DNA from: Flavobacteriales bacterium
Lineage (GTDB): Bacteria > Bacteroidota > Bacteroidia > UBA10329
Reading direction: 5' to 3'
Length of the DNA: 64,000 bases
Assembly: GCA_016124845.1 (NCBI GenBank)
Contig: WGMW01000008.1
Span: 62,001-126,000, forward strand
Under the pieces are notes generated by a model, which ran no database searches, had not been told where the DNA came from, and saw only the letters and a list, made by a program, of their open reading frames with translations. The first letter of the stretch is position 1. Each line of letters begins with the position of its first letter. The position numbers were made by a program, and so were the translations under genes. Below are positions 1 through 8,230 of the stretch, piece by piece.

Positions 1-1
1 G

Positions 2-1522
2 ACTAAGGATTTCTATGGACTGATTGGGTTTCTCTTCTTTGGGTATTTCCTATTGCTATCCATTGTATTCTACAAGGAGTGTATTGTCCATCAGGATTAC
101 GCGTGGGAACTGACCTGGATACTCAACGGAAATGGGCTAACCCCGGTTTACTTCAGATGGGGTGCCATACCATGGAGAATCTTTTTCATAATCGGACCAT
201 CCCTGGACTTATCCCTGAAAACAATTCTGATACTCAGTTCAGTCTGGTTCGTTTTCAGCAAATTCCTTACTTGGCTTGTATGCCATTTCTATTTCAGGAA
301 TCCAATCGCAGGGTTACTGGTTATAATTAGCATTCTCTTCAGCCATTCGGAAGGATTTTTCGCACAAAACCTACAGGTTTATAACGCTTCAGTCTATTTC
401 TGCCTCCTCTTTGCTGTAGTAACCGATGGTTTCAGAATAAAAAACGGTTGGCTCAAAATCGGTGTCATTTCCCTGTTGTTGATCTTGATAAAAGGAACCC
501 ACATTGCCGTCTTGATTGGTAGTGCCCCACTAATGCTGATTTATCTATTGGATGAATTCTCGCTCAAAAAGCTTGTCCCGCTTTTCTGTGTGACCGTATT
601 TGTGGTCATTTCTCAGTTTTGGTTTCCGGCTCCTTATGAAGGAAACCACATGTCATCCATGTTAATGGCGTTCCGAAACGCGAGAATATCTGACATGGGC
701 GGCATCCTCATGTATCTGGGCACACAGACGGTGGGGCTCGTTTATCTGATCCCATTGATGATGCTCATCGACACCGTCAGATTATGCATCGCTTCTCAGA
801 GACTGCTGTTTCTGGTCATCTATCTGATCATAGCGACTACATTTGGGCTGCTCATCATGTACAAACTGATAACATACGATGCAGATTATCCATTATCAAA
901 CGAAGTCGAATTTTACATTGAAGGTGCCTTCTACAGTCTGATTTTGATGTTTGCAAGCGTCTTTCTGTACCTCAACCAGACATCGGTCGATCTTTTAAAA
1001 CTTCCACAAATTCAAGCTGCCGTAGTTTTTTCGGTCCTGTTCTATTCCTCCAATATCACCAAGGCAGGTATTGAACATTACGAATACAACATCTATGAAA
1101 CCGAACTTATGGAGGAACTTTCGGGAAAATTCGATGAATCAATTTTCATTATTGATGAAAAGTACATACCTGCCAGATTCTCCAAAATCGATATGAACAT
1201 TGAGTTTGAGACACTTGTCAAAAGCAATGTCGAACTGGGTCACTCTGTAGTTCTAATTGTTACAGCTCATCCGGATACATTCCAATTAAGCGAGGTCGGC
1301 CCTGAGTTTATCATAAGCCTATCTTGTCTGGAGAAAGAGAACCAGATCAACCCCAAAATGAATACAGACAAATACTTGTACAAATCTTTTGCACCCAACA
1401 CACACTTCGAATCTCTGAACACAGATTATTTTCATTTCGAGAACTTCAGACATAGAACCGTACCACAAGAATTTCTTGCACGCTTCAACGCAAACTATGG
1501 CTTTGCAATTTCCGAATACTGA
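2..1522 (+). CDS. Polytopic membrane protein, 5'-partial
   Basis: The reading frame is open from base 2, so the gene starts before the window; a TTG at 53 is only an internal candidate start. The visible part encodes about 507 residues. The first two thirds consist of roughly nine to ten hydrophobic segments separated by short charged loops, and the last ~150 residues form a soluble tail rich in acidic and aromatic residues. I do not recognise the family with certainty; the layout (multi-pass body, soluble C-terminal tail, GT2 glycosyltransferase two bases downstream) resembles membrane glycosyltransferases or oligosaccharide polymerases of polysaccharide loci. The stop at 1520-1522 is followed almost directly by the next ATG at 1525, so the two genes are probably translated together. 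Function is inferred from context only. Confidence 0.7.
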   Translation, partial: TKDFYGLIGFLFFGYFLLLSIVFYKECIVHQDYAWELTWILNGNGLTPVYFRWGAIPWRIFFIIGPSLDLSLKTILILSSVWFVFSKFLTWLVCHFYFRNPIAGLLVIISILFSHSEGFFAQNLQVYNASVYFCLLFAVVTDGFRIKNGWLKIGVISLLLILIKGTHIAVLIGSAPLMLIYLLDEFSLKKLVPLFCVTVFVVISQFWFPAPYEGNHMSSMLMAFRNARISDMGGILMYLGTQTVGLVYLIPLMMLIDTVRLCIASQRLLFLVIYLIIATTFGLLIMYKLITYDADYPLSNEVEFYIEGAFYSLILMFASVFLYLNQTSVDLLKLPQIQAAVVFSVLFYSSNITKAGIEHYEYNIYETELMEELSGKFDESIFIIDEKYIPARFSKIDMNIEFETLVKSNVELGHSVVLIVTAHPDTFQLSEVGPEFIISLSCLEKENQINPKMNTDKYLYKSFAPNTHFESLNTDYFHFENFRHRTVPQEFLARFNANYGFAISEY

Positions 1523-1524
1523 AA

Positions 1525-2220
1525 ATGAAAGAAAAATCCATACCTGAAAATACCTGTGTTTGTCTACCAACTTATAACGAAGCTGAAAGTGTTAAGGCAG
1601 TAGTGGAGAACATTCGGCAAACCGGTTATTCAAGTCTGCTTTTCATAGTTGACGGGTTCTCCACGGACGGAACGTTGGAAATAGCCCGCAATCTGCAAGT
1701 CCCTGTTTTTCACAGACCTCGTTCCGGAAAGGGCTCTGCTCTTCGAATGGCTCTTGAAATTGCCCATGAGCAACAAAAGGAACACCTTATTTATCTCGAT
1801 TGTGACCAAACCTATGATGCTGCTGACCTCAGAAAATTTCTGGCTGTGGCGGAGGATGCAGATCTAATCATCGGTAAAAGACCTCCCAATCTTATACGTC
1901 CTTTCTTCCGAAGACTGGGCAACCGAATCGCAACGTCAATCGTGAATCTTAATGGAATAGATAAAATTGAAGATACTTTAACGGGATTCAAATGCCTTCG
2001 GGTAAGTAAATTCAGGACACTGTTAAATGAAGATGGATTTGTTGTGGATGCGTTAATATGCGTCCTTGCTTTACATTACAAAATGCGCATTCTTCATCTT
2101 CCAATAAGATTTAGTGAGCGAGTCGGTAAGAGCAAAATAGGGATATGGATTGGACTTAGGGAACTGGTAAAACTGATACACGCAGTTGTGAGGATCAAGC
2201 TGGGACTTACCAAACCATGA
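1525..2220 (+). CDS. GT2 family glycosyltransferase (DPM1/polyprenyl-phosphate sugar transferase-like)
   Basis: This 231-residue protein has the GT-A fold signature of family 2 glycosyltransferases: the N-terminal CVCLPTYNEAES motif, the nucleotide-sugar binding segment ending in VDGFSTDGT, the RSGKGSALRMAL motif and a D-x-D-like DCDQTYD near residues 96-102. This is the pattern of dolichyl- or undecaprenyl-phosphate glycosyltransferases that move a sugar from a nucleotide donor onto a lipid carrier at the cytoplasmic membrane face. It is short, with no C-terminal transmembrane pair, unlike the second GT2 of this window. It follows the upstream membrane protein with a two-base gap. Inference: it loads or extends the lipid-linked substrate handled by the dioxygenases downstream. 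Exact donor and acceptor cannot be read from sequence. Confidence 0.88.
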   Translation: MKEKSIPENTCVCLPTYNEAESVKAVVENIRQTGYSSLLFIVDGFSTDGTLEIARNLQVPVFHRPRSGKGSALRMALEIAHEQQKEHLIYLDCDQTYDAADLRKFLAVAEDADLIIGKRPPNLIRPFFRRLGNRIATSIVNLNGIDKIEDTLTGFKCLRVSKFRTLLNEDGFVVDALICVLALHYKMRILHLPIRFSERVGKSKIGIWIGLRELVKLIHAVVRIKLGLTKP

Positions 2221-2472
2221 GCCTCAAATAACAACAGCAGATACTGACGTTCGTCATTCCCAAGGCGGAGTCAAATCATGAACTTCGGCATGAAAGAATT
2301 CATTGGCCGTACAACGCACGAACGAGGGAGCATACGTGGTCGGTCATATAAAAGATAGTAGCTTTACAGCTGTACGGGACAACAGTAGGGTCAAGATTTG
2401 CCAAACGCGTAGAATTACCATGTTGAATACAAAAAGTTGATTTTCCATGCAATATTACAAATGAGATAGGGA

Positions 2473-3339
2473 ATGACATCCGCCAAACTTAAAAACAACA
2501 AACACTTTGACAAGCTGAGTACAAAAGGGGTTGTCAAGATTCCATTTCTTACGGAAAACGAATTGCAACAGCTTACTGAGTTGTACAATCAAACGCATGG
2601 TAAAGCTGCCCCTCCTACGCTTTACGATGGTATTCACATGACCATTTGGCATCACGACACCAAGTATAAACTTGATGTCAACAAAGGCATTCGTGAAATT
2701 ATTGAAGCAGCATGTGAAAGGACCTTTGAAAACTATCGGGCGGTTTCGCAACAATTCATAGTAAAAATGAACGGAAGCGAGACAACATTCCCCGTACATC
2801 AGGACTGGAGCATTGTGGATGAGGGTCGATACCGTTCATTCAATCTATGGATTCCCTTGAATGATGTGGATGAGACAAATGGGGCAATGTGGATCATTGA
2901 AGGGTCGCATAACATTGAAAGAAAAATCAGAGGGGCGGGCTACCTCTTTCCCAACTATATTCAAATACTTGACCAACTAAAACCCTATATGACGACCTAT
3001 AGTATGACAGCGGGGGAAGGTCTACTGTTTTATCACAACACAATTCATGGCTCTCCGTTCAACGCAGCTGTTACACCACGGATTGTTGCACAAGTTGCCA
3101 TCATTCCGAAGGAAGCACCGATGAATATCTACTTTCAAAAAGGCCCTGGTCACCAATTGGAGGTGCATCAACCAGCGGATGATTTCACTTTTTATTATCA
3201 AAAGATCAGGGAAGAATCAGAATCTCGTCCTCCAACGGATCATCCGGTCGAGATACGTCAGGGAATTGAAGTTAAACCAGTATTGCTCGAAGAGGTGCTG
3301 AATGCGATCGGTGAAACGGTTAAGCATAACGATAGTTAG
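2473..3339 (+). CDS. Phytanoyl-CoA dioxygenase family (PhyH) Fe(II)/2-oxoglutarate oxygenase, PhyH1
   Basis: This 288-residue protein has one double-stranded beta-helix PhyH domain. The iron triad is visible as H109-Q-D111 in the segment PVHQDWSIVDE and distal H192 in the segment around NTIHGSP, and R203 is the expected 2-oxoglutarate anchor. PhyH-family enzymes hydroxylate aliphatic or sugar C-H bonds using oxygen and 2-oxoglutarate. The N-terminal DKLSTKGVVKIPFL segment matches the start of the other array members. It lies 252 bases after the GT2 gene and begins the plus-strand run of five PhyH genes. Unlike PhyH3-5 it has no basic amphipathic C-terminal tail. Substrate is unknown; the locus suggests a lipid-linked glycan or acyl chain. 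Confidence 0.92.
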   Translation: MTSAKLKNNKHFDKLSTKGVVKIPFLTENELQQLTELYNQTHGKAAPPTLYDGIHMTIWHHDTKYKLDVNKGIREIIEAACERTFENYRAVSQQFIVKMNGSETTFPVHQDWSIVDEGRYRSFNLWIPLNDVDETNGAMWIIEGSHNIERKIRGAGYLFPNYIQILDQLKPYMTTYSMTAGEGLLFYHNTIHGSPFNAAVTPRIVAQVAIIPKEAPMNIYFQKGPGHQLEVHQPADDFTFYYQKIREESESRPPTDHPVEIRQGIEVKPVLLEEVLNAIGETVKHNDS

Positions 3340-3634
3340 TTACTGACGCATCATTGGCCACCACATACTGTCATAACGTGTTTCGCGCTGCTGTCTTCAA
3401 CAGAATCAATGGTGGTTTGATTGCAAGGTGAGTTTGAAGTCGATCGGCAAATAAATACGTTATCCATTTCCAGATTTCAGAAAACCTGCTCATTAAATCT
3501 GCCTTTCGCAAATTGCCCGGTTTCTCATCAGTTGCGAGATTCGACAAATCCACGGTCCTTCATGTCAAAAGTCAGGGTTCAGGTAAATCCAAATAGCGAC
3601 ATTCGTCAGTTGGTGTACGGCATCGGAGAAAGAA
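3340..3634. other. Intergenic gap inside the PhyH1-5 run
   Basis: This stretch of about 295 bases separates PhyH1 and PhyH2 and is the only large gap between members of the plus-strand array. I see no convincing gene, no tRNA and no clear TTTG/TAnnTTTG promoter. Short open frames on both strands show no recognisable protein features. A promoter for PhyH2-5 might lie here but I cannot point to one. Confidence 0.5.
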
Positions 3635-4486
3635 ATGAGAGAGATCATTATAGACAATAAGACGCAAAGAAATCTAAGAGACCTTGGCGTTGGGATTATT
3701 GACGGTCCATTACGATTTCCTACGACCGAACTTCGAGCAGCCTTCCAAAGGCTGCATCCAGAATTGAATGAAATGATGCGAAGCACATATTATGTCTCCA
3801 TGTTCGGTAATGGAAAGACGTACTACCGAACGGTACATAATACGTTCCATGCAATACTGAAACCCTACTTGGATCAAATATTTGAACATTACAAGGTACC
3901 TGTCATAGTTGCTCAGGTCAAAGGGGTCGGTTCTTCCTCCGCTGTTAACATTCATCAAGACCTTACCATTGTTGACGAGTCCAATTACCGCAGTTATGTT
4001 CTATGGATTCCATTGGAGGATTCATCAGATACTAACGGAACTCTCTCCTTCTTGGAAGGAAGTCATCGGGTATTCCGGAATTACCGGGTACATACGGCCC
4101 ACTACATGTTCGAAGAATCGGAACATTACATTATTGAACATGCAAGAAAATTTCTGGTCGAAGAGGGCGGTGCACTGCTGTTCGACCCTGCAACAATTCA
4201 CTTTTCGGGATTGAACACATCTGGTAAACCCAGACTATCATTGGGAATGGAAATTGTGGATAGTTCGGCTCCATTGGAGATACTTTATGACAGCCCAGAT
4301 GCTGACATTGGCAATATGGACATTTACCGTGTTCCAGAAAACTTTTGGTTGCAGTATGAGTGTTTTGAACGTGAACGCGAACTCCCACCCTCTTTCGGTG
4401 AGAAAATTGGAATGAAGACAGGTATCAGGGTGCATCCTTACAGCCATCGTGAGTTCTTAGAACTATACAGCCCCATTAAACCATGA
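3635..4486 (+). CDS. PhyH-family Fe(II)/2-oxoglutarate oxygenase, PhyH2
   Basis: This 283-residue single-domain PhyH enzyme has an iron triad of H107-Q-D109 (NIHQDLTIVDES) with distal H189 (ATIHFSG) and 2-oxoglutarate-binding R200. The N-terminal region is more divergent than in other array members: the usual G-Y/F-V-x-V-P-F-L opening strand is replaced by GVGIIDGPLRF. The C-terminus ends in LYSPIKP without the amphipathic tail seen in several paralogues. Its stop overlaps the start of PhyH3 (ATGA at 4483-4486), so the two are translationally coupled. Reaction class (2-oxoglutarate-dependent hydroxylation) follows from the family; the substrate is inferred only from the surface-glycan context. 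Confidence 0.92.
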   Translation: MREIIIDNKTQRNLRDLGVGIIDGPLRFPTTELRAAFQRLHPELNEMMRSTYYVSMFGNGKTYYRTVHNTFHAILKPYLDQIFEHYKVPVIVAQVKGVGSSSAVNIHQDLTIVDESNYRSYVLWIPLEDSSDTNGTLSFLEGSHRVFRNYRVHTAHYMFEESEHYIIEHARKFLVEEGGALLFDPATIHFSGLNTSGKPRLSLGMEIVDSSAPLEILYDSPDADIGNMDIYRVPENFWLQYECFERERELPPSFGEKIGMKTGIRVHPYSHREFLELYSPIKP

Positions 4487-5385
4487 ATACCCCGATAGCC
4501 ATATTGCAGGATGACCGCCTACAGACGCGCCTCAATGAGGATGGTTACATAGTTGTTGATTTATTGAACGAGGGAGAACTCTCACAACTTAGGGAACTCT
4601 TCCATTTCCAGAATAGTGGTAGAGATGATATTCCGCTCGACGTTCTTTATACATGCGAACACAACCCTGACCGAGGATACAGGGTGGAGATGAATAACCG
4701 CATAAAGGAAATAATCGACCCTACGTTAGCTCGTGTTTTCAAAGATGTCCGCAGTACGGTTTACACCTTTCAGATAAAAGGCATTGGGCCGAATTCGGAA
4801 CTCATGGTTCATCAGGATTGGAATTTTGCGCGGGCCGATGAAGGCTTCAGAACATATACCTTTTGGGTACCACTTGTCAATAGTACGGAGTCAAATGGCA
4901 CTCTTTCTGTCCTTCCTGGCTCACACATTAGATTTGACTGTATACGCGGTGCTGGAATAGTTACGCCAATCATGGGACATGAAAAGGAGATCTTACCCAA
5001 CCTTTTACCGCTAACAGTCCATGCTGGACAGCTGGTTCTATTTGACAGTGCTCTTGTACACGCCTCTGCCTCAAATCTTAGCAGAGACATCCGAGTGTCC
5101 GTCATGACCAATATTTTTGCTTCCAAAGCTGAAACGTATCTTTATTTCCCCAACAAGGAAAGGGGAAAAGTAGATGAATACCGGGTTCCCATCGACTTTT
5201 TCCTCCGTTACAGTAATTACCGAAATGAGTTTTACCAACCGCCTGTATTCGGAGTACTTGTCCGTACTACTGCAAATCCAATGAGCGAATTCTCAAGTAT
5301 TATAGCTGCCACAACATTCACCACACCCAACACCGGTTCCAAAGTGATCCGAGTGTTTAAAAAACTGATCAATGAAATTCTTTGA
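4483..5385 (+). CDS. PhyH-family Fe(II)/2-oxoglutarate oxygenase, PhyH3
   Basis: This 300-residue PhyH protein has triad H110-Q-D112 and distal H193 (LVHASAS), with R204 as likely 2-oxoglutarate anchor. The N-terminus carries the array-typical DDRLQTRLNEDGYIVVDLL opening. The last 15 residues form a basic amphipathic segment (KVIRVFKKLINEIL), separated from the domain by a Ser/Thr-rich linker, a pattern repeated in neighbouring enzymes. Translation is coupled to PhyH2 by an ATGA overlap and to PhyH4 by a 14-base overlap. An oddity is the insertion FARADEGF after the HQD motif where paralogues read IVDES. Substrate unknown. Confidence 0.92.
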   Translation: MNTPIAILQDDRLQTRLNEDGYIVVDLLNEGELSQLRELFHFQNSGRDDIPLDVLYTCEHNPDRGYRVEMNNRIKEIIDPTLARVFKDVRSTVYTFQIKGIGPNSELMVHQDWNFARADEGFRTYTFWVPLVNSTESNGTLSVLPGSHIRFDCIRGAGIVTPIMGHEKEILPNLLPLTVHAGQLVLFDSALVHASASNLSRDIRVSVMTNIFASKAETYLYFPNKERGKVDEYRVPIDFFLRYSNYRNEFYQPPVFGVLVRTTANPMSEFSSIIAATTFTTPNTGSKVIRVFKKLINEIL

Positions 5386-6415
5386 GTATTCGAATTACGA
5401 TTATGTCGGTTGGAACAGACCTGAGCATACAATCGTACGATCCAAGGAGCTGGGCAAGCAGATATTTGAGCAGGGCTATGCAGTTGTTGAGGATTTCATT
5501 GAGGCCGGCCAGCGAAAGGAATTGTTGAATTTTTTCTCAGAGAACCATTCTATCGAGGTTTTGAACGGAGGCTTTTTTGTAAGTATCTACTCAAAAAATC
5601 TCGAATACAGGAGCAAAGTACATCATTACCTGCTAGATCAGCTATCCGGTAAATTTGACCTTCTCTTGCACGGACACAAGTACACCTGTTTTAATTACGC
5701 AGCCAAATATCGAGGCGAAGCAGGTGAACTATTCGTTCATCAGGACATGGCCCAAGTAGATGAGTCCAAATACTCTCAAGTGGGAATTTGGATCCCATTG
5801 GTCGATGTAAATATTGAAAACGGCACATTGGGAATTCTTCCATACAGTCATTTTTCCATTCCCCCACACAGATCACTGTACCATCAGCTTCCATACAGCA
5901 AAATTTACGATAGGGTTCACAGCTATATGCAACCGCTTAACATCAAGGCGGGTGACCTTCTGCTTTTTGACATCAGACTTCTGCATAACTCATTCATAAA
6001 TCTAACAGATAATCCGCGAATCAGTATTGCAGCGAGTGCTGTGCCTGAAAAAGCCCCTTTTTGCATGGCGTACCGAGACGAAAGGCAACCTGAGAACAAG
6101 GAGTATGAATTGCTTGAACTGGAAGATGACTTCTATTTGACATTCAAGGATTTCAAAAGTGAGAAGATCGGTAAGCCGGGAAGAAGTACGGGGATTTTTG
6201 TAACCATAGATGAAGTTTTTGTGCTACCTGAAGAGTTCGATCTTTTCTGTAATTATCACAACTTAAAACCTACTGGGGCCGACCGTTATAAAAAAGGTAT
6301 GAACACCTATCCGATTCAGGAACCCGACCACAAAGAACCAATTCGGAAAAAGGATGACCCTGCTTCTGAAAAATTTGGCTTTTTTCAAAAATTGAAACAA
6401 TTAATCGTAAGATGA
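5372..6415 (+). CDS. PhyH-family Fe(II)/2-oxoglutarate oxygenase, PhyH4
   Basis: At 347 residues this is the longest single-domain member. Triad residues are H123-Q-D125 (FVHQDMAQVDES), distal H205 (LLHNSFI) and R216. It has a ~20-residue N-terminal extension before the usual opening, and a ~60-residue C-terminal extension that is charged and probably disordered, ending in the basic amphipathic segment FGFFQKLKQLIVR. The start lies inside the end of PhyH3 (14-base overlap) and the stop lies four bases before PhyH5, so it belongs to the same transcript. The enzyme class follows from the family; the role of the C-terminal helix as a membrane or partner anchor is inference. Confidence 0.92.
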   Translation: MKFFEYSNYDYVGWNRPEHTIVRSKELGKQIFEQGYAVVEDFIEAGQRKELLNFFSENHSIEVLNGGFFVSIYSKNLEYRSKVHHYLLDQLSGKFDLLLHGHKYTCFNYAAKYRGEAGELFVHQDMAQVDESKYSQVGIWIPLVDVNIENGTLGILPYSHFSIPPHRSLYHQLPYSKIYDRVHSYMQPLNIKAGDLLLFDIRLLHNSFINLTDNPRISIAASAVPEKAPFCMAYRDERQPENKEYELLELEDDFYLTFKDFKSEKIGKPGRSTGIFVTIDEVFVLPEEFDLFCNYHNLKPTGADRYKKGMNTYPIQEPDHKEPIRKKDDPASEKFGFFQKLKQLIVR

Positions 6416-6419
6416 TAGC

Positions 6420-7292
6420 ATGAAAGAAAGACCACTGATACATGCTCCAATAATGAAGGATCCTGAATTGGAGCGACAACTGAATATTGACGGGGTAGTG
6501 GTGATGCGCGATTTCCTGGACAAAAATGCGGTCAAGGAGCTTTTTGATTATAATACTGCCAATCAGCCCGAGTTTACACATAACTCCATCATCAATTCTG
6601 TTTGGCATTCTCACGATCAGGAATATAAGGCGAGAACAATAGAAAAAATAATTGATATCTACACCCCGTTCTGCGAAAAGTACTTTGACAACTATAATAT
6701 TTTCGGTGGTTCGTTTGTCATAAAACTGCCTAATGGTGGCGGGGTAAGCTGTCCTCATGTTGACTTTGGCATTGTGAATGAAGAGGTTTACAGATCGTTC
6801 AACCTATGGATTCCCCTTGTTCCGACAACCGATGATAACGGAGCTTTGAAAGTACTCAAGGGAAGTCACAGAATGAAGCAGTTGTTCCGAGGACCCAATA
6901 TTCCCGATCAGACGGTTGACATCAGAGATTGGCTTTGGCAGAATATGGAGACTTATGAATTGAACCCTGGTGATGCCATTCTTTATGACCATCGGGCCAT
7001 ACATGGTTCAAACCCGAACAACACAGAGATTCCTCGGGTGGCCACCTCCTGTGCCATGACCAATGCGGGGGCTGAAATGGTACTTTACTTTTGGGATGAG
7101 ACCAAACGGGCGGTTGTGGGTTATGTGACTGAACCGGAATATCTGCTGACACATAACCACGAACAGTTGCCAACAGATCTCGAGATCGTGGGGGAGTGGG
7201 GCTATAGCTTAGACCAAGTTACATTGAATGACCTGGGCATTATACCTGCACCTACCGGGTTATTCGATAGGTTGATGGCACTCATCAGGTGA
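6420..7292 (+). CDS. PhyH-family Fe(II)/2-oxoglutarate oxygenase, PhyH5
   Basis: This 290-residue PhyH enzyme has H113-V-D115 (CPHVDFGIVNEE), distal H195 (RAIHGSN) and R206. It opens with the motif MKDPELERQLNIDGVVVM, which matches the internal linker-plus-domain starts of the double-domain proteins PhyH8 and PhyH9, consistent with one ancestral unit. The C-terminus ends in TGLFDRLMALIR, another short basic amphipathic segment. It is the last gene of the plus-strand run and meets the minus-strand H-x-G dioxygenase gene tail to tail with a 28-base gap. Substrate unknown. Confidence 0.92.
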   Translation: MKERPLIHAPIMKDPELERQLNIDGVVVMRDFLDKNAVKELFDYNTANQPEFTHNSIINSVWHSHDQEYKARTIEKIIDIYTPFCEKYFDNYNIFGGSFVIKLPNGGGVSCPHVDFGIVNEEVYRSFNLWIPLVPTTDDNGALKVLKGSHRMKQLFRGPNIPDQTVDIRDWLWQNMETYELNPGDAILYDHRAIHGSNPNNTEIPRVATSCAMTNAGAEMVLYFWDETKRAVVGYVTEPEYLLTHNHEQLPTDLEIVGEWGYSLDQVTLNDLGIIPAPTGLFDRLMALIR

Positions 7293-7320
7293 GCCGCGTA
7301 AGTTAACTTGAAAGCAAACC

Positions 7321-8217
7321 CTAAGACCAGACCTGAACTTCCATATCATCATGGGTAAAGCCCATGAAACCACCAACAGTTATCCGTCCAGCGTGGCCTT
7401 TCACCTCATCCACCATGTGCCAGATTGGGCCACCGGCAAATGTCAGAAAATCTCCAGGCTCCAATCTGATGGTCATACGGTCAATGCCATACTCGGAACA
7501 GTCCACTACCTTGCCATTTTCGTCTGTAAACGTGTACATCTGTTCGAACTCCTTCTTATGTTGCCCCTCGGACCATTCCCTTGCAAACAGAATCAGGTCA
7601 CTTGACTCGGAGGGCTGAACCACATAAAAGTAGCTGAGTTGATCATAGGAGCCCACGTTATCGTCAATGAATTCATAGAACTTATTGTGCTGACCATGAA
7701 ACAGATTGCCGCAATGAACCTCCAATGCTCCCGTTAGTGGCTTGAGCAGACGAAGTCCATAAGGTATACAGGAGCCACCGAGTTCTTGCATTTCTGGACA
7801 GGAAACCCTGCGCCCTCCGGCCATATTGCTCAAGAGTTGGAATAGACGCTCTTCTATGTCGACACCACATTTCGATTCGAAACCGTCCCGTACTTTCTTG
7901 GTCTGCTCAAAATAGGTCTTGGGGTCTGGAATTTCATTTCCCAAACTAGAAAAGGGCTTTGGATAAACATAACCTTTAGAATGGTAGTGCACTTCCTTAA
8001 CACCGCTCACCATGCTCCTTGTAAAGCTATCTATCTTGGAAACCTCATCAGTAGTGAGAGCTCCCTTCACAATAATACCATCGATTTCCCTTTCCTGTAC
8101 CTGTTTCAACCCATTAGGGTAATCAGCAACACCATTCAATGTGATGGTTCGGAAATCGTATAGGTCAGGGACTTCACGCCCCTTAATCTTAAACATTCGC
8201 CTCATAAATCCGTTCAT
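7321..8217 (-). CDS. Prolyl-hydroxylase-like Fe(II)/2-oxoglutarate enzyme with H-x-G motif (possible halogenase)
   Basis: This 298-residue protein does not belong to the PhyH subfamily but shows the general 2-oxoglutarate-oxygenase layout: LRLLKPLTGALEVHCGN (residues 156-171) matches the usual L-x-x-Y-x-x-G-x-x-L-x-x-H-x-D-N strand, and PIWHMVDEV with GRITVGGF (residues 264-284) gives distal H267 and 2-oxoglutarate anchor R278. The proximal motif reads H168-C-G170, and I checked the codons (CAT TGC GGC, complement of 7708-7716). Replacement of the Asp ligand by Gly or Ala is the hallmark of Fe(II)/2-oxoglutarate halogenases (SyrB2, WelO5, BesD). It could instead be a hydroxylase using another ligand, or inactive. 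The N-terminus is basic and amphipathic (GFMRRMFKIKG). It lies 13 bases after wzt and is probably co-transcribed with it. Confidence 0.75.
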   Translation of the reverse strand: MNGFMRRMFKIKGREVPDLYDFRTITLNGVADYPNGLKQVQEREIDGIIVKGALTTDEVSKIDSFTRSMVSGVKEVHYHSKGYVYPKPFSSLGNEIPDPKTYFEQTKKVRDGFESKCGVDIEERLFQLLSNMAGGRRVSCPEMQELGGSCIPYGLRLLKPLTGALEVHCGNLFHGQHNKFYEFIDDNVGSYDQLSYFYVVQPSESSDLILFAREWSEGQHKKEFEQMYTFTDENGKVVDCSEYGIDRMTIRLEPGDFLTFAGGPIWHMVDEVKGHAGRITVGGFMGFTHDDMEVQVWS

Positions 8218-8230
8218 GCCTGAAATTAAA

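Noticed and set aside
3421-3660. Plus-strand frame of 79 codons in the PhyH1-PhyH2 gap, overlapping PhyH2
   Set aside because: TTG start, no recognisable motif, no resemblance to a broken PhyH copy, and overlap with the real start of PhyH2.
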